Below, in pieces: positions 49,533 to 59,067 of a DNA stretch of 64,000 nucleotides (within the stretch, counting starts at the first letter, position 1; each line of letters opens with the position of its first letter). The notes below the pieces were generated by a model. That model was not told the origin of the DNA. It ran no database searches and saw only the letters and a program-made list of their open reading frames with translations. The DNA is from Proteiniclasticum sp043951855 (GTDB taxonomy: Bacteria > Bacillota > Clostridia > Clostridiales > Clostridiaceae): NCBI RefSeq assembly GCF_043951855.1, contig NZ_JBINJW010000012.1, positions 14,364 through 78,363 on the forward strand. Reading direction: 5' to 3'. A program made the translations under genes and the position numbers.

Positions 49533-51347
49533 TTACAGATGATCTCCAAGTTCCTCTGTAAGTTTCTCAATTTCATCGATGATTTCTCCGATATAGGCAA
49601 TGGTGTTTTTCAGAGGCTGGTCTGTAGTGATATCCACCTTTGCCATGGCTGCCAGTTCCACCGGATCCATTTTCCCGCCGGTCTTCAGCACATTCTTCCA
49701 GTCTTCTACAGCCACTTCTCCTTCACGTAGAATTCGCTTTGAAACTTCTGTGGCTATGGTGAGTCCTGCGCTGTAGGTATAGGGGTAGAGTCCTTTGTAG
49801 TAATGCTGCTGCCTCATCCAGGTATTCTCGGCTCCTGGATTGATTTCCACTTCTTCACCCCAGAACTTTTCCAGTGTTTCCCTTTTCAGCTCGTTGAGCT
49901 TCTTCGCATGGACGCTTCCGCCGGCATCGATGATTTTATACACTTCTCTCTGATAGTGCGCTTCCAGCATATGGGTCACGAAGTTGTGGTAGTAGGTTCT
50001 CGAGATCATAGAGGACAGCACCCATCTTCTGAAACGCTTCTCCTCATTCTGCTTCAGCAGATAATTGGCCATGATCATCTCATTCATGGTGGAAGGCGCT
50101 TCAATGAAGTACAGAGAAGGTCTGGAATTGAAAATGTTCTGATTCTGCTGAGACAGATAGAAATGTCCCGCATGTCCCAGTTCATGAGCCAGCACGAACA
50201 CCTCTCTCATCCTTTCCGTCCAGCTGATGAGTATGAAGGGATGTCTTCCGTAGGGGCTGGAACAGAATGCTCCTGTGGATTTTCCCTTGTTCTGGACAAA
50301 GTCGATCCATCTCTCCTTGAAGGAGCGTTCGATCATTTCCGTATACTCCTCGCCCATGATCTTCAGCCCGTCCTTGACATAGGCCTTGGACTCCTCCACG
50401 GTGATGGGCGGTTCATAGGTGGGGTCTACAGACAGCTTCAGATCATTGAAGCTCATCTTGTCGATACCGTGTATTTTCTTCAGAAGTCTGGCGTATTTTC
50501 TCATATGAGGTGCCAGTTCTTCATAGATCACATCAATCTGGCGGTCATACATCTCACGGGTCACTTTCTGGTCAAAAAGAAGATAGTCGATGACGCTGTC
50601 GAATCCCTTCAGATCCGCCATGGCTTTTTCTTTCTGTACCTGTGTCTGATAAACCCCCGCTACCGTATTCTCATAATCCTTAAGCTTCCTGGAAAACGCA
50701 TCAAAAGCCGCCCGCCTTACTTTCATGTCGTTGTCGTAGTCATAATGATTTTCAAATAGAACAAAGCTCAGCGGATATTCTTTTCCATCCACTTCAAAGG
50801 TGCCGAAATCCATATCCTGAAGCTTCGCTTTGTTGTAGATGGACATAGGGGAATTCATCACCGGTGAAAGAGTCGCCAGGGCTTTCTCCACTTCTATGGT
50901 CAAGGCATAAGGCTTTTCTCTCAGAAGATCTTCCAGAAAATGTCTGTTCTCCTCACTTTCTTCCATGGCTTTTTCAATGACGGATTCATCATTTTCAAGA
51001 ATCTCCCCTTCCACAAAGGAAAGCTGGCTCTTCACATTGGACAGCAGATTGGAAGCCTCCATGCTCTTTGACTGGTTCTCGTTATCCGTCATATCCACAC
51101 TGACCGCAAGAAATCTGTAGCTTGAAATCAGTCCGCTCAGCACATTCACCTTTCTCATTTCATCCAGGCAGGTGTTGATGTTTTCCGCATTGATAAGATT
51201 TCCTTTATACTCAGAAACGATTTTCTCTGTCAGCACACGCAGTTCCTTCACCGCTTCCTGAGCTTCCTCCTCACTTAGGTATATGGCGGAAAGATCCCAG
51301 GTTCTCTTCTCGTCGACTTCATTTCTCAGTAAAATTCTGTTTTTCAT
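49533..51347 (-). CDS. pepF: Oligoendopeptidase F
   Basis: Zinc metallopeptidase of the M3 family that cuts short peptides in the cytoplasm. 604 residues, the usual length. The zinc site HELGH is at 388-392 with the downstream glutamate in EAPSTMNEM. No signal peptide. GGGAGG precedes the ATG. Stand-alone. Confidence 0.95.
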   Translation of the reverse strand: MKNRILLRNEVDEKRTWDLSAIYLSEEEAQEAVKELRVLTEKIVSEYKGNLINAENINTCLDEMRKVNVLSGLISSYRFLAVSVDMTDNENQSKSMEASNLLSNVKSQLSFVEGEILENDESVIEKAMEESEENRHFLEDLLREKPYALTIEVEKALATLSPVMNSPMSIYNKAKLQDMDFGTFEVDGKEYPLSFVLFENHYDYDNDMKVRRAAFDAFSRKLKDYENTVAGVYQTQVQKEKAMADLKGFDSVIDYLLFDQKVTREMYDRQIDVIYEELAPHMRKYARLLKKIHGIDKMSFNDLKLSVDPTYEPPITVEESKAYVKDGLKIMGEEYTEMIERSFKERWIDFVQNKGKSTGAFCSSPYGRHPFILISWTERMREVFVLAHELGHAGHFYLSQQNQNIFNSRPSLYFIEAPSTMNEMIMANYLLKQNEEKRFRRWVLSSMISRTYYHNFVTHMLEAHYQREVYKIIDAGGSVHAKKLNELKRETLEKFWGEEVEINPGAENTWMRQQHYYKGLYPYTYSAGLTIATEVSKRILREGEVAVEDWKNVLKTGGKMDPVELAAMAKVDITTDQPLKNTIAYIGEIIDEIEKLTEELGDHL

Positions 51348-51469
51348 TTTTGTAACCTCCCGAAACTAATGACTCCATTATAACAAGAAGAATGATTATT
51401 CTTATAGTCAAAAGATACAGATAATATGAAAAGCACTAAAGATAAACTTCCCGCCTCATCGCTTTTTAA

Positions 51470-51518
51470 GGCGAAAAAAAGCACCCAGAACCATTCCCAT
51501 ATGAGGCAATGATTCTGG
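51470..51518 (-). terminator. Terminator of the acetyltransferase gene at 51.5 kb
   Basis: On the minus strand CCAGAATCATT pairs with AATGGTTCTGG (one G-U), then GTGC and seven T residues. Confidence 0.85.
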
Positions 51519-51546
51519 CTGCATATCTCATAAAATCCAAAGGTTC

Positions 51547-52671
51547 CTACAGGAGATCCTTGTAGTAGATTCTATAGGTTTTGTAAGGCTCATCTGAAAA
51601 TCCCAGTACATCATTCAGCATGGGTTTGTTGTATTCCCAGATGGTGGAACCCTCCACAAATTTATATCCACGCTCCAGGCCTCGCTTCAGTCCCTCATAA
51701 TAGATTGCTGCAGTAACACCCTTCTTTCTATACTCAGGCACCACAAACAGTGTGAATATGCGCAGACGATCGATTTTTCTTTTATAGTAAAGGAACTTGA
51801 ATATCCCGAAGGGAAAGAGCCTTCCACCCAGTTTCTTCAGAACCTGATTGTAATCTGGAAGTGCTATATCGAAACCGATGGGTTTTCTGTTCTCATCTCG
51901 TGCGATATAGACAAAATCCGGGTCTGCAAAGGGAATCAGCTGATCTTTGATGATCTGAATTTCCTCGTCGGTGGGCGGCATGAAATCATCCCATTCTTCA
52001 GGCATGGCCTTGTTGATCACTTCTTTCACATCCGCGATTTCTCTATCTATCTGTTTAAGATCCAGGGGTTCAACTGTATACTTGTATCTCTTCTTGACGT
52101 AGGGAATGAGTTTATCCAGACGTTCTTTGTGTTCATCTGAAAAAAAAGCTTTGTAAGCGTAGCAGTCATAGTACTTCCTGAATCCGTAATCAAGAAACTG
52201 TTTATTGTAATACTCCTTGTTGTAGGTATTCATGATCAGTGTCGGATCTTCAAAATTATCAATGATGAAACCTCTGTAATCATCTCCTCCTGGAAGAGAC
52301 AAAGGCCCTTTGATTTTATTGACTCCTCTTTTCCGGAGAAAATCTTCTGCGTAGGAAAGCAGCTTTCTGGATACTTCATCCTGCTCCATACATTCATACA
52401 ATGCGATATATCCATCTCTGAATCCTTTATATTCATTAAGCTCATCATTGATGCCCACAAGCAGCCTTCCTGCAGGTTTTCCGTCCAGATAGGCAATGAC
52501 TCTCTCATTTTCACCCGCCTGATGGAGTGCATTGTTTTTCCCCATGATGTACTTTCTGAAATCAGAAATGAGCGGTGGCACCCACGCTTCCTGACCTTTA
52601 TATAGCTGAAAAGGCAGCATCACAAAATCGTTGATTTCCTTTCTGGATAGAGCAGGTTTCACAATGAGCAT
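51547..52671 (-). CDS. GNAT-superfamily N-acyltransferase-like protein (YghO-like)
   Basis: 374 residues built of two acyltransferase-like halves: an N-terminal half with FRDGYIALYECMEQ and a linked KIKGPLSLPGGDDYRGFII, and a C-terminal half with LFVVPEYRKKGVTAAIYYEG, a good acetyl-CoA loop. Resembles the large YghO-type family of unknown substrate. AGGGGGATGA precedes the ATG. Stand-alone. Confidence 0.7.
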   Translation of the reverse strand: MLIVKPALSRKEINDFVMLPFQLYKGQEAWVPPLISDFRKYIMGKNNALHQAGENERVIAYLDGKPAGRLLVGINDELNEYKGFRDGYIALYECMEQDEVSRKLLSYAEDFLRKRGVNKIKGPLSLPGGDDYRGFIIDNFEDPTLIMNTYNKEYYNKQFLDYGFRKYYDCYAYKAFFSDEHKERLDKLIPYVKKRYKYTVEPLDLKQIDREIADVKEVINKAMPEEWDDFMPPTDEEIQIIKDQLIPFADPDFVYIARDENRKPIGFDIALPDYNQVLKKLGGRLFPFGIFKFLYYKRKIDRLRIFTLFVVPEYRKKGVTAAIYYEGLKRGLERGYKFVEGSTIWEYNKPMLNDVLGFSDEPYKTYRIYYKDLL

Positions 52672-52804
52672 CGGATCATCCCCCTAACAAATCACTTTAT
52701 AATCATTATATTACTATATGGATTTTATTTCACTAAAGAATTATTTCCACCTTGGATGATTGAATATATATAGTAGCTGTTTCATTCTGAAATGCTATCA
52801 CGAC

Positions 52805-52836
52805 GAGAAAACGAGCAGGCGTTCCTGCTCGTTTAT
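52805..52836 (-). terminator. Terminator of the cytochrome b5-like gene
   Basis: AAACGAGCAGG pairs with CCTGCTCGTTT around a 4-base loop; on the minus strand TTTTC follows. Confidence 0.8.
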
Positions 52837-52857
52837 ACAGTAGTTTTATATGAATCG

Positions 52858-53229
52858 TTATTCCACTATTTTTCCTACAGGTTCCAGATCCTCAATTGGA
52901 GATAGACCATGTGGTGAGACTTCTCTGATCTCTTCCGTGTAGTCCTGTCCTGCCGGAAAGTCATTGTGTACGCCTCCAGACCATGGTGGAAGCTCCGTCA
53001 CATCGTAGATATTTCCATCTATGGCGATATAGGCTTTGTTTCCATCCTGTCCGTCATACTCTGCAAGTTCCTCTATGGTAAGTTCAAGGCCGTCTTCACC
53101 CTCAGCTGGTGTCTCCATGGGGGTTTCCCCTGGTGTTTCGGGGGTTTCGCTATCTGTCGTACATCCCGCCAGTAAGGCTATCGACATCAATGATGCCATA
53201 ATTCCACCGATTATTTTCTTTGAAATCAT
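52858..53229 (-). CDS. Cytochrome b5-like haem-binding lipoprotein
   Basis: 123 residues. Lipobox LLAGC with Cys23, a Glu/Thr/Pro spacer (about 26-45), and a cytochrome b5-like domain (about 47-123) with LTIEELAEYDGQDGNKAYIAIDGNIYDVT split across conserved strands, and the paired histidines His88 (GGVHNDF) and His107 (SPHG) as likely haem ligands. It would sit outside the membrane and carry one electron. AAGGAGG precedes the ATG. The leader has a CCATAAG/CTTATGG inverted repeat (53259-53281). Confidence 0.85.
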   Translation of the reverse strand: MISKKIIGGIMASLMSIALLAGCTTDSETPETPGETPMETPAEGEDGLELTIEELAEYDGQDGNKAYIAIDGNIYDVTELPPWSGGVHNDFPAGQDYTEEIREVSPHGLSPIEDLEPVGKIVE

Positions 53230-53298
53230 TTTTTATCCTCCTTTACACTCAAATCATTCCATAAGAGGCAAGGTCTTATGGGTTTTCTGATTGACCTT

Positions 53299-53327
53299 AT
53301 TCTATGTCAACCGATTTTGAGATACAA
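53299..53327 (-). promoter_or_regulatory. Promoter of the cytochrome b5-like gene
   Basis: On the minus strand TTGTAT (53327-53322), a 17-base spacer, TAGAAT (53304-53299). Confidence 0.5.
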
Positions 53328-53407
53328 GGACTATGAATGAAATGTAATTGATTCTTACCACCTTGTTCAATATATTGTTAATTTTTAACAATATAGCCAT
53401 GAGCACT

Positions 53408-54367
53408 TCATGATGCTTTTAGAAATTCAGTCCACAGATCATCGGTGATTTTTGCCGATTCAATGGAATAGTGACTCTTCATCACCGGACTCTCGTGAAG
53501 TCCCTTTACCAGACACTCATTGACATGGTCCACTTCATACACCATCTCAAACTCCACAGGATGGCTGATCGTTCGCACAGGCTCTCCATAGATTTCCACC
53601 GTCGCTTCTCTTGCCTTCCAGAAATCATGGATTTCAATTTTTCCTTTCTCTCCGAAAATTCGCAGGATACTGTCTGACTGAACCATGGTCGTGATTTTCC
53701 CCTCGATTAGCACTCCGCCCTGAGACTTTAATACAAAGGCACACTGCAGGTCCACACCTTCATCCGATAAGGTGGCATGCCCTGTTGCCGATGTCAGCTT
53801 TTCCTCCGTCAGATTCATGGCATGCGCTAGTATGTAGTTTCCGCTTCCATATAGCGCTCCACCTCCGGATTTCTTGTCATAAAACCATCTGAACCCCACT
53901 TCAGGAATGGAAATGCTATATTCAAATAAATGAACTTTACCGATCTCATCATTTTCTAGAATACGCTTCACCTCATTCGTCACAGGAAGAAAAAGCGATT
54001 TCTGTGCTTCCATGATGAAGAGATTCTTCTTCCTGGCGAAATCGAACAGTTCTCTGGTATCCTTTTCACTTAATGTCATGGGTTTTTCCACCAGTACATG
54101 CTTACCGTTTTCTAGGGCAAGCATGGCATTTTCCTTATGCGCATGATTGATGGTCGGTACGTAGATCACATCAATATCCGGATCTTTCACCAGCTCCTCA
54201 TAGCTCCCATAGGCAGTGTTAATGCCAAGGCCATCTGCTCTCTCTCTCGCTTTCTCGAGACTTCTGGAGGCTAGGGCACGAACTTCTCCCATCTCTGAAG
54301 CTCTTACCGCTCCCACAAATCGGTCAATGATTCTTGCAGTGCCCATGATGCCATACTTTATCTTCAT
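53408..54367 (-). CDS. Gfo/Idh/MocA-family NAD(P)-dependent oxidoreductase
   Basis: 319 residues from ATG 54367 (GAGGATGA upstream); starts at 54376 or 54412 are possible. Rossmann fold IKYGIMGTARIIDRFV at the N-terminus, the family EKP motif (HVLVEKPMTLSEKD), and a C-terminal beta domain with GGGALYGSGNY. Acts on a sugar, inositol or similar hydroxy-compound; substrate not deducible. Divergent from the nitroreductase gene. Confidence 0.85.
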   Translation of the reverse strand: MKIKYGIMGTARIIDRFVGAVRASEMGEVRALASRSLEKARERADGLGINTAYGSYEELVKDPDIDVIYVPTINHAHKENAMLALENGKHVLVEKPMTLSEKDTRELFDFARKKNLFIMEAQKSLFLPVTNEVKRILENDEIGKVHLFEYSISIPEVGFRWFYDKKSGGGALYGSGNYILAHAMNLTEEKLTSATGHATLSDEGVDLQCAFVLKSQGGVLIEGKITTMVQSDSILRIFGEKGKIEIHDFWKAREATVEIYGEPVRTISHPVEFEMVYEVDHVNECLVKGLHESPVMKSHYSIESAKITDDLWTEFLKAS

Positions 54368-54501
54368 CAAATTCATCCTCTCCTTATCAGACAACTGGAT
54401 TTCTATCATCATATATTCTTCCTTTTATTTCATTATACACTTAATTGTTTCACTGCCTGAATATGATACTATAAAATTAAAAGAACTTGGAGGGAAAAAA
54501 C

Positions 54502-55239
54502 ATGAATGAAATACTGAGCCTTATGAACAGCCACACCAGTGTGCGAAACTTCAAAGATTACCCCATCAGTGATGAAACCCTGCATGAACTGATAAAGGCT
54601 GGGCAAAGCGTAGCCTCATCCAATTTCATCCAGGCCTATACGGTAATCCGCGTGAAGGATCCCGAAAAGAGGAAGATCATTGCGGAGCTGGCCGGAAATC
54701 AGGCCCATGTGGTGGATGCACCTCTGTTTCTGGTTTTTGTTGCGGATCTGGAACGCGCAAGGCTGTCCACGACGCTCCATGAAGAAAAGATGGTTCATGG
54801 CCAGACGGAAGCGTTCATCATCTCCACAGTGGATACTGCTCTCATGGCCCAGAACGTCATGCTTGCAGCCGAATCCATGGATCTTGGCGGTGTCTATATC
54901 GGTGCCATCAGAAACAATCCTCAGGTGGTTTCAGAGCTTCTGGATCTTCCAGACCACACCTATCCTCTTTTCGGCATGTGCCTGGGCTATCCGGAGTCGA
55001 AGAATGAAGTGAAGCCTCGTCTGCCCATGGAGATCATTCTGAAGACAGACAGCTATCAGAGCGGTAATGAAGTGGCGCTTCTTAAGAAGTACGATGAAAC
55101 CATGGAGGCATATTACGCAAAAAGGAACACGGCAAATCGGAGCGACAATTGGACCAAGCAGATGGCAAGAATGTTCTCCAAACCGCTGAGACCTCATATG
55201 AAGGACTTTCTGGAGAGCCGGAAAATGAACAGGAGATAG
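54502..55239 (+). CDS. NfsA-type NADPH-dependent flavin/nitroreductase
   Basis: 245 residues from ATG 54502, seven bases after GGAGG. FMN-binding pattern SHTSVRNFKDYPIS at the N-terminus, then GVYIGAIRNNPQ and PLFGMCLGYPES, as in NfsA/FRP oxygen-insensitive nitroreductases. Reduces nitroaromatics or flavins with NADPH in the cytoplasm. A flavin-reductase role could feed the surface flavoproteins, but this is speculation. Confidence 0.9.
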   Translation: MNEILSLMNSHTSVRNFKDYPISDETLHELIKAGQSVASSNFIQAYTVIRVKDPEKRKIIAELAGNQAHVVDAPLFLVFVADLERARLSTTLHEEKMVHGQTEAFIISTVDTALMAQNVMLAAESMDLGGVYIGAIRNNPQVVSELLDLPDHTYPLFGMCLGYPESKNEVKPRLPMEIILKTDSYQSGNEVALLKKYDETMEAYYAKRNTANRSDNWTKQMARMFSKPLRPHMKDFLESRKMNRR

Positions 55240-55340
55240 CTGAAATTTCTTCTGATTCTCATGGAGTTTCATCAATTTGTCATTTTAATCACCCTTTTCT
55301 GAGCTATCATGGAATCAGAAAAGTCAAGAGGTGAAGTACC

Positions 55341-56324
55341 ATGAAAAAATCACTGTCAACTCTTTTCCTAGTGGCAGTGCTCATCGCACTGATCATAGGC
55401 TGCTCCAAATTGGGCTCTCCCATCGGAACGGTTGAAAATAATGATCCTGTGGAAACCGCTTCCTATGGGCCTGCAGAGGATGAAGCGGGAGATGAACCTG
55501 TTGTATCTGAAGAAGAACCCCCTGTTCTTGCACCAGAAACGGAAGAAGGTCCATTGTTTGACATTAAACAGACAGTGACTGCTTCGCAAGAAGAAGGTTT
55601 TGATAAGGAAATCGCAGCGGGAGCGGACCTGGATGGAGACGGGGTAACCGATCGCATTGTCCTGAAAACTAAGACGAACCCCTACTATGATGAAGTGATT
55701 TCCTATGTTCTTTTCGTCAATGAAGAAGAAATCTCCTACGAAGGATCCATGATCGACCCTCTATTTCACGTGGTGAATATCAGCTCGGAGGATCCTTATC
55801 TTGAAATCGCCGTCAGTGAGGAAGGTCCCAGCTCGGACTTTCTTACAGTATTCTACCGATACAAAGACAGGAATCTGACCAGACTCTCCGAGATCCAGGG
55901 ATTCCTTGGTAAATATCCGGGTACAGATACCATTGGAGATGTGGTGCTGGATGGAAATGGAAGAATCACCACAAAAACCCGTGGTGCCGTCATACAGACC
56001 TGGTTCTATGACGACAGCTATCTCCTTACAGATGAAGATCAGCTGGTGCAGGAAGTGAAGGAACTCTATCCTCTGGATACGGAGGTCACTCTTCTCAAAA
56101 AACTGAAGACGGTGCCTTCCAGAGAATCTTCCGAAGAAGGATATGTCTTCCAGATCGGAGAGCGCGCTGTCCTTGCGGAGACAGACAACAGAGAATGGGT
56201 CTCCATAAGGAACGACAAGGACGAAGTATTCTGGTTCCAGATCCGGAATCATTCTGAAATGATCGGTCAGGAGGAAGAAGGATATGCCTACGATTACTTT
56301 GAAGGACTCAACATGGCTGACTGA
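55341..56324 (+). CDS. Lipoprotein of unknown function with a calcium-loop-like motif
   Basis: 327 residues. Lipobox LIIGC with Cys21, then an acidic linker (about 30-75). At 95-105 it has ADLDGDGVTDR (Asp96, Asp98, Asp100, Asp104), an EF-hand-like D-x-D-x-D-G loop as in VCBS or FG-GAP repeats. The middle has strand-rich segments. The C-terminus (about 268-300) resembles an SH3-like fold (GERAVLAETDNREWVSIR). I do not recognise a named family. GAGGTG precedes the ATG. Confidence 0.75.
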   Translation: MKKSLSTLFLVAVLIALIIGCSKLGSPIGTVENNDPVETASYGPAEDEAGDEPVVSEEEPPVLAPETEEGPLFDIKQTVTASQEEGFDKEIAAGADLDGDGVTDRIVLKTKTNPYYDEVISYVLFVNEEEISYEGSMIDPLFHVVNISSEDPYLEIAVSEEGPSSDFLTVFYRYKDRNLTRLSEIQGFLGKYPGTDTIGDVVLDGNGRITTKTRGAVIQTWFYDDSYLLTDEDQLVQEVKELYPLDTEVTLLKKLKTVPSRESSEEGYVFQIGERAVLAETDNREWVSIRNDKDEVFWFQIRNHSEMIGQEEEGYAYDYFEGLNMAD

Positions 56325-56351
56325 TGTATGAGCACCATTTTCTAAAACCAT

Positions 56352-56400
56352 AAAAAGAGCGAAATTAGAAGCTGACACTTCTAATTTTCGCTCTTTTGAA
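56352..56400. terminator. Bidirectional terminator between the lipoprotein and TetR genes
   Basis: AAAAGAGCGAAA-TTAGAAG pairs with CTTCTAATTTTCGCTCTTTT with one bulged base; T-rich on both strands. Confidence 0.85.
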
Positions 56401-56449
56401 TTTTTCCGGTTTCCCCTTCTTTCCATGAAGCTGTTTTCCTTAAATGCTG

Positions 56450-57040
56450 CTATTTCTCCAGAACTGCTTCCAGCAACATTTCCATCTGTTTTCGATTCAT
56501 TTCATTCAGATCAAACACTCCATCTTTCAGGCACCAGTGAAAAATGACACCTCTTGAGACCATGAACAATCTGTCCACAAGCATGTCCGCATCTTCCACA
56601 TAATACCCATTGAGCTTCAGATTCTGTTCTCGCAGTATACTCTTCAGCACTTCCTGCATGGGTCTTTTTTCCTGGACAAAATAATGATTCCCCGTATTGT
56701 AGAGAACCTTCGTGAAACGAATGTCGTTGGTCTGAACAAAGCTCACATAGTAGTCCATATAGTCCAGTATGAGATTTCTGATTCCCTTCTTCTCCACGTC
56801 CACATCTCTGAACTGTTCGAAATTCATATCCGCTTTCTTGAAGATCTCATAGATGATGTCCTCCTTGCTGTCAAAATGATTATAGAAAGATCCGATGGAA
56901 ACTTTCGCATCCTTGCAGATTTCCTGGATCGAGGTCCGTTCCAGACCTTTTTCTGAAAACTTGGCAATTGCGGAATCATAGATCTTTTCTCTTGTTTCCA
57001 GTGCTTTCATCTGTCTTTTTGTCATCTTCTCTTCTTCCAC
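56450..57040 (-). CDS. TetR-family transcriptional regulator
   Basis: 196 residues from GTG 57040, preceded by GGGGGGTGG; an ATG 15 bases later (MTKRQMKAL) is the alternative. Helix-turn-helix IQEICKDAKVSIGSFYNHFDSKEDI near residues 30-55, followed by an all-helical ligand domain. Divergent from the surface reductase gene, whose promoter carries a dyad that fits a TetR operator. Confidence 0.88.
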   Translation of the reverse strand: MEEEKMTKRQMKALETREKIYDSAIAKFSEKGLERTSIQEICKDAKVSIGSFYNHFDSKEDIIYEIFKKADMNFEQFRDVDVEKKGIRNLILDYMDYYVSFVQTNDIRFTKVLYNTGNHYFVQEKRPMQEVLKSILREQNLKLNGYYVEDADMLVDRLFMVSRGVIFHWCLKDGVFDLNEMNRKQMEMLLEAVLEK

Positions 57041-57157
57041 TGTACCACCCCCCATTACTCTACATCCATTATACATGATAGAATCTGTTCCGGAAAACAG
57101 ATAAGTATTTTTTATCAATTATTGATAACCCTTTAACAATATGATATCTTGAATATG

Positions 57158-57179
57158 TTCAATGAACCTATTCAGTGAA
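57158..57179. promoter_or_regulatory. Probable TetR operator
   Basis: TTCA-a-TGAA, CCTA, TTCA-g-TGAA: two 9-base half-sites, each itself palindromic, forming a 22-bp dyad over the -35 region of the reductase promoter. A direct repeat of GAATATGTTC (57151-57160 and 57177-57186) overlaps it. Confidence 0.6.
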
Positions 57180-57189
57180 TATGTTCGTT

Positions 57190-57195
57190 TATAAT
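57190..57195 (+). promoter_or_regulatory. -10 element of the surface reductase gene
   Basis: Perfect TATAAT, 26 bases before the ATG; the -35 position falls in the operator. Confidence 0.55.
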
Positions 57196-57221
57196 TTATC
57201 ATTTTGAAAGAGGGGAAAGAA

Positions 57222-59039
57222 ATGAAAAACATCGGAAAGAAAATTGCAGCTGCACTGATCATGGTCATGGCAGTTTCCCTGGGCGCATGTGCGAGTCCAG
57301 AGACAAAGGAACCCAATGAAGGAAATGAAACACCTGTAGAGGAATCCGTCTTTACACCCGGAACCTATGAAGGCAGCGCCAAAGGTTTCCACGGAGATGT
57401 GCTGCTCACGGTCACAGTCAACGAGAACGAGATCACAGAGATTGTCGCTGACCACACGGAAACCGAGGGCCTAGGAGACAATGCCATCGATGCTATGATC
57501 GCATCCGCCATGGAAAAGGATTCTCTGGCACTGGATATGATGAGCGGTGCCACCTATTCCTCCGAAGCTTTTCTGGCAGCCCTTGAAATGGCGCTGGTGA
57601 AAGCAGGTGGAGATGCTGAAAAGCTGAAGGAGAAGGAAGCCGGCGAAGAAGCAGCCAAAGAAGATATCATAAAGGATACGGAAGTGGCCATCATCGGAGC
57701 AGGTGGAGCTGGACTTTCTGCAGCGGTATCTGCGCACCAGAACGGAGCAAAGGTCATCCTCATCGAGAAGATGCCAAACGTGGGCGGAAATACCATCATT
57801 TCAGGCTCCGCTTTCAATGCAGTGGATGAAAAGAGACAGGCACCACAGGGCATTGAAGACTCCATCGAAAAATTCTATACCCAGACTTATGAAGGCGGAG
57901 ACAAGCAGGGAGACCCTGAACTGGTCCGAGTGCTTGTAGAGAATGCCTACCCCACCATCGAATGGCTGGAGTCTTTAGGTATGGAGTTCAAGGACACCGT
58001 ATTCACCGTCCTCGGTGCATTGTGGCCAAGATCCCATAAGCCGGTGGAACCACTGGGAACCGGATACATCAATACCTACATGAACTACATCAATGAACAT
58101 TCCGATGAAATCGAAATTCTTACAGAAACCGAAGCCAAGGAACTTGTGGTGTCGGAAGACGGACGTGTCACAGGATTCATCGCAGAAGGCAAGAACGGGA
58201 AAGTGACCGTGAACGCCAGCAAGGGTGTCATCGTTGCCACCGGAGGATTCGGATCCAACATTGAAATGAGAGACCAGTACAATACCATCTGGCCAGCCCT
58301 TACGAACATCAAGACCACCAATCACAAGGGTGCCACCGGAGACGGAATCGTCATGGCGGAAAAGATCAATGCTTCCATCGTACAGATGGAGAACATTCAG
58401 CTTCTTCCCATGGGAGACCCTGAAACAGGAAGCCTTTCCGGCAATATCGAGCAAGGCGTGGAGAACAGAATCTTCGTGAACTCCGACGGAAACAGATTTG
58501 TTGACGAAGGGGAAAGAAGAGACGTTATGACCAATGCCCTGATGGAACAGGAAGACTCCATGATGTGGGTCATCGTGGACCAGCACTCCTACCCCACTGG
58601 AGATACCGTAAACAACTTCAATGAAAGCATAGACTCTCTGGTAGAACAGGGCAGAGCTTTCAAAGCGGATACATTGGAAGAACTGGCGCAGCAGATCGGT
58701 GTTTCTCCTGAAAATCTGGTGAAATCCGTAGAAGCCTTCAATGCCGCTGTGGATGGTGCTACTGACGAATTCGGCAGAACACTTTTCATGCACAAAATCG
58801 ATACTGCTCCATTCTATGCTGGAAAGCGTGTTCCTACAGTACATCACACCATGGGTGGAATCAAAATCACTCCTGAAACAAGAGTTGTTGATGTGAATGG
58901 CGTTGTGATTCCTGGCCTCTTTGCCGCAGGCGAAGTCACAGGAGGAATTCATGGTGCCAACAGACTGGGTGGAAATGCTTTGACCGACGTGAATACCTTT
59001 GGTAGAATCGCAGGAGCACAGGCAGCAAAAGAAAACTGA
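57222..59039 (+). CDS. Surface flavoprotein reductase (fumarate/urocanate reductase-like) with FMN_bind domain, lipoprotein
   Basis: 605 residues from ATG 57222. Lipobox SLGAC with Cys23. FMN_bind domain (about 45-128) with DMMSGATYSS at 105-114; Thr111 fits the ApbE flavinylation target. After an acidic linker comes a FAD_binding_2 domain: GAGGAGLSAAVSA at 159 onward, TNHKGATGDG, DEGERRD, VHHTMGG and GGIHGANRLGGNA. These are the substrate and catalytic blocks of flavocytochrome c fumarate reductases. So an outside reductase fed by covalent FMN, using fumarate or a similar acceptor. Probably TetR-controlled. No haem domain or apbE nearby. Confidence 0.88.
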   Translation: MKNIGKKIAAALIMVMAVSLGACASPETKEPNEGNETPVEESVFTPGTYEGSAKGFHGDVLLTVTVNENEITEIVADHTETEGLGDNAIDAMIASAMEKDSLALDMMSGATYSSEAFLAALEMALVKAGGDAEKLKEKEAGEEAAKEDIIKDTEVAIIGAGGAGLSAAVSAHQNGAKVILIEKMPNVGGNTIISGSAFNAVDEKRQAPQGIEDSIEKFYTQTYEGGDKQGDPELVRVLVENAYPTIEWLESLGMEFKDTVFTVLGALWPRSHKPVEPLGTGYINTYMNYINEHSDEIEILTETEAKELVVSEDGRVTGFIAEGKNGKVTVNASKGVIVATGGFGSNIEMRDQYNTIWPALTNIKTTNHKGATGDGIVMAEKINASIVQMENIQLLPMGDPETGSLSGNIEQGVENRIFVNSDGNRFVDEGERRDVMTNALMEQEDSMMWVIVDQHSYPTGDTVNNFNESIDSLVEQGRAFKADTLEELAQQIGVSPENLVKSVEAFNAAVDGATDEFGRTLFMHKIDTAPFYAGKRVPTVHHTMGGIKITPETRVVDVNGVVIPGLFAAGEVTGGIHGANRLGGNALTDVNTFGRIAGAQAAKEN

Positions 59040-59067
59040 TAGAGCTATTTCCTGTTATTAACTACAA

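Noticed and set aside
53371..53395. Near-perfect AT-only palindrome after the Gfo/Idh/MocA gene as a terminator
   Set aside because: The stem has only one G-C pair on each side and no T run in the right place, so termination is doubtful.
57975..58952. Long open frame (325 codons) on the minus strand inside the surface reductase gene
   Set aside because: It is antisense to a well-supported flavoprotein, has no ribosome binding site or recognisable domain, and its composition is that of a shadow frame.
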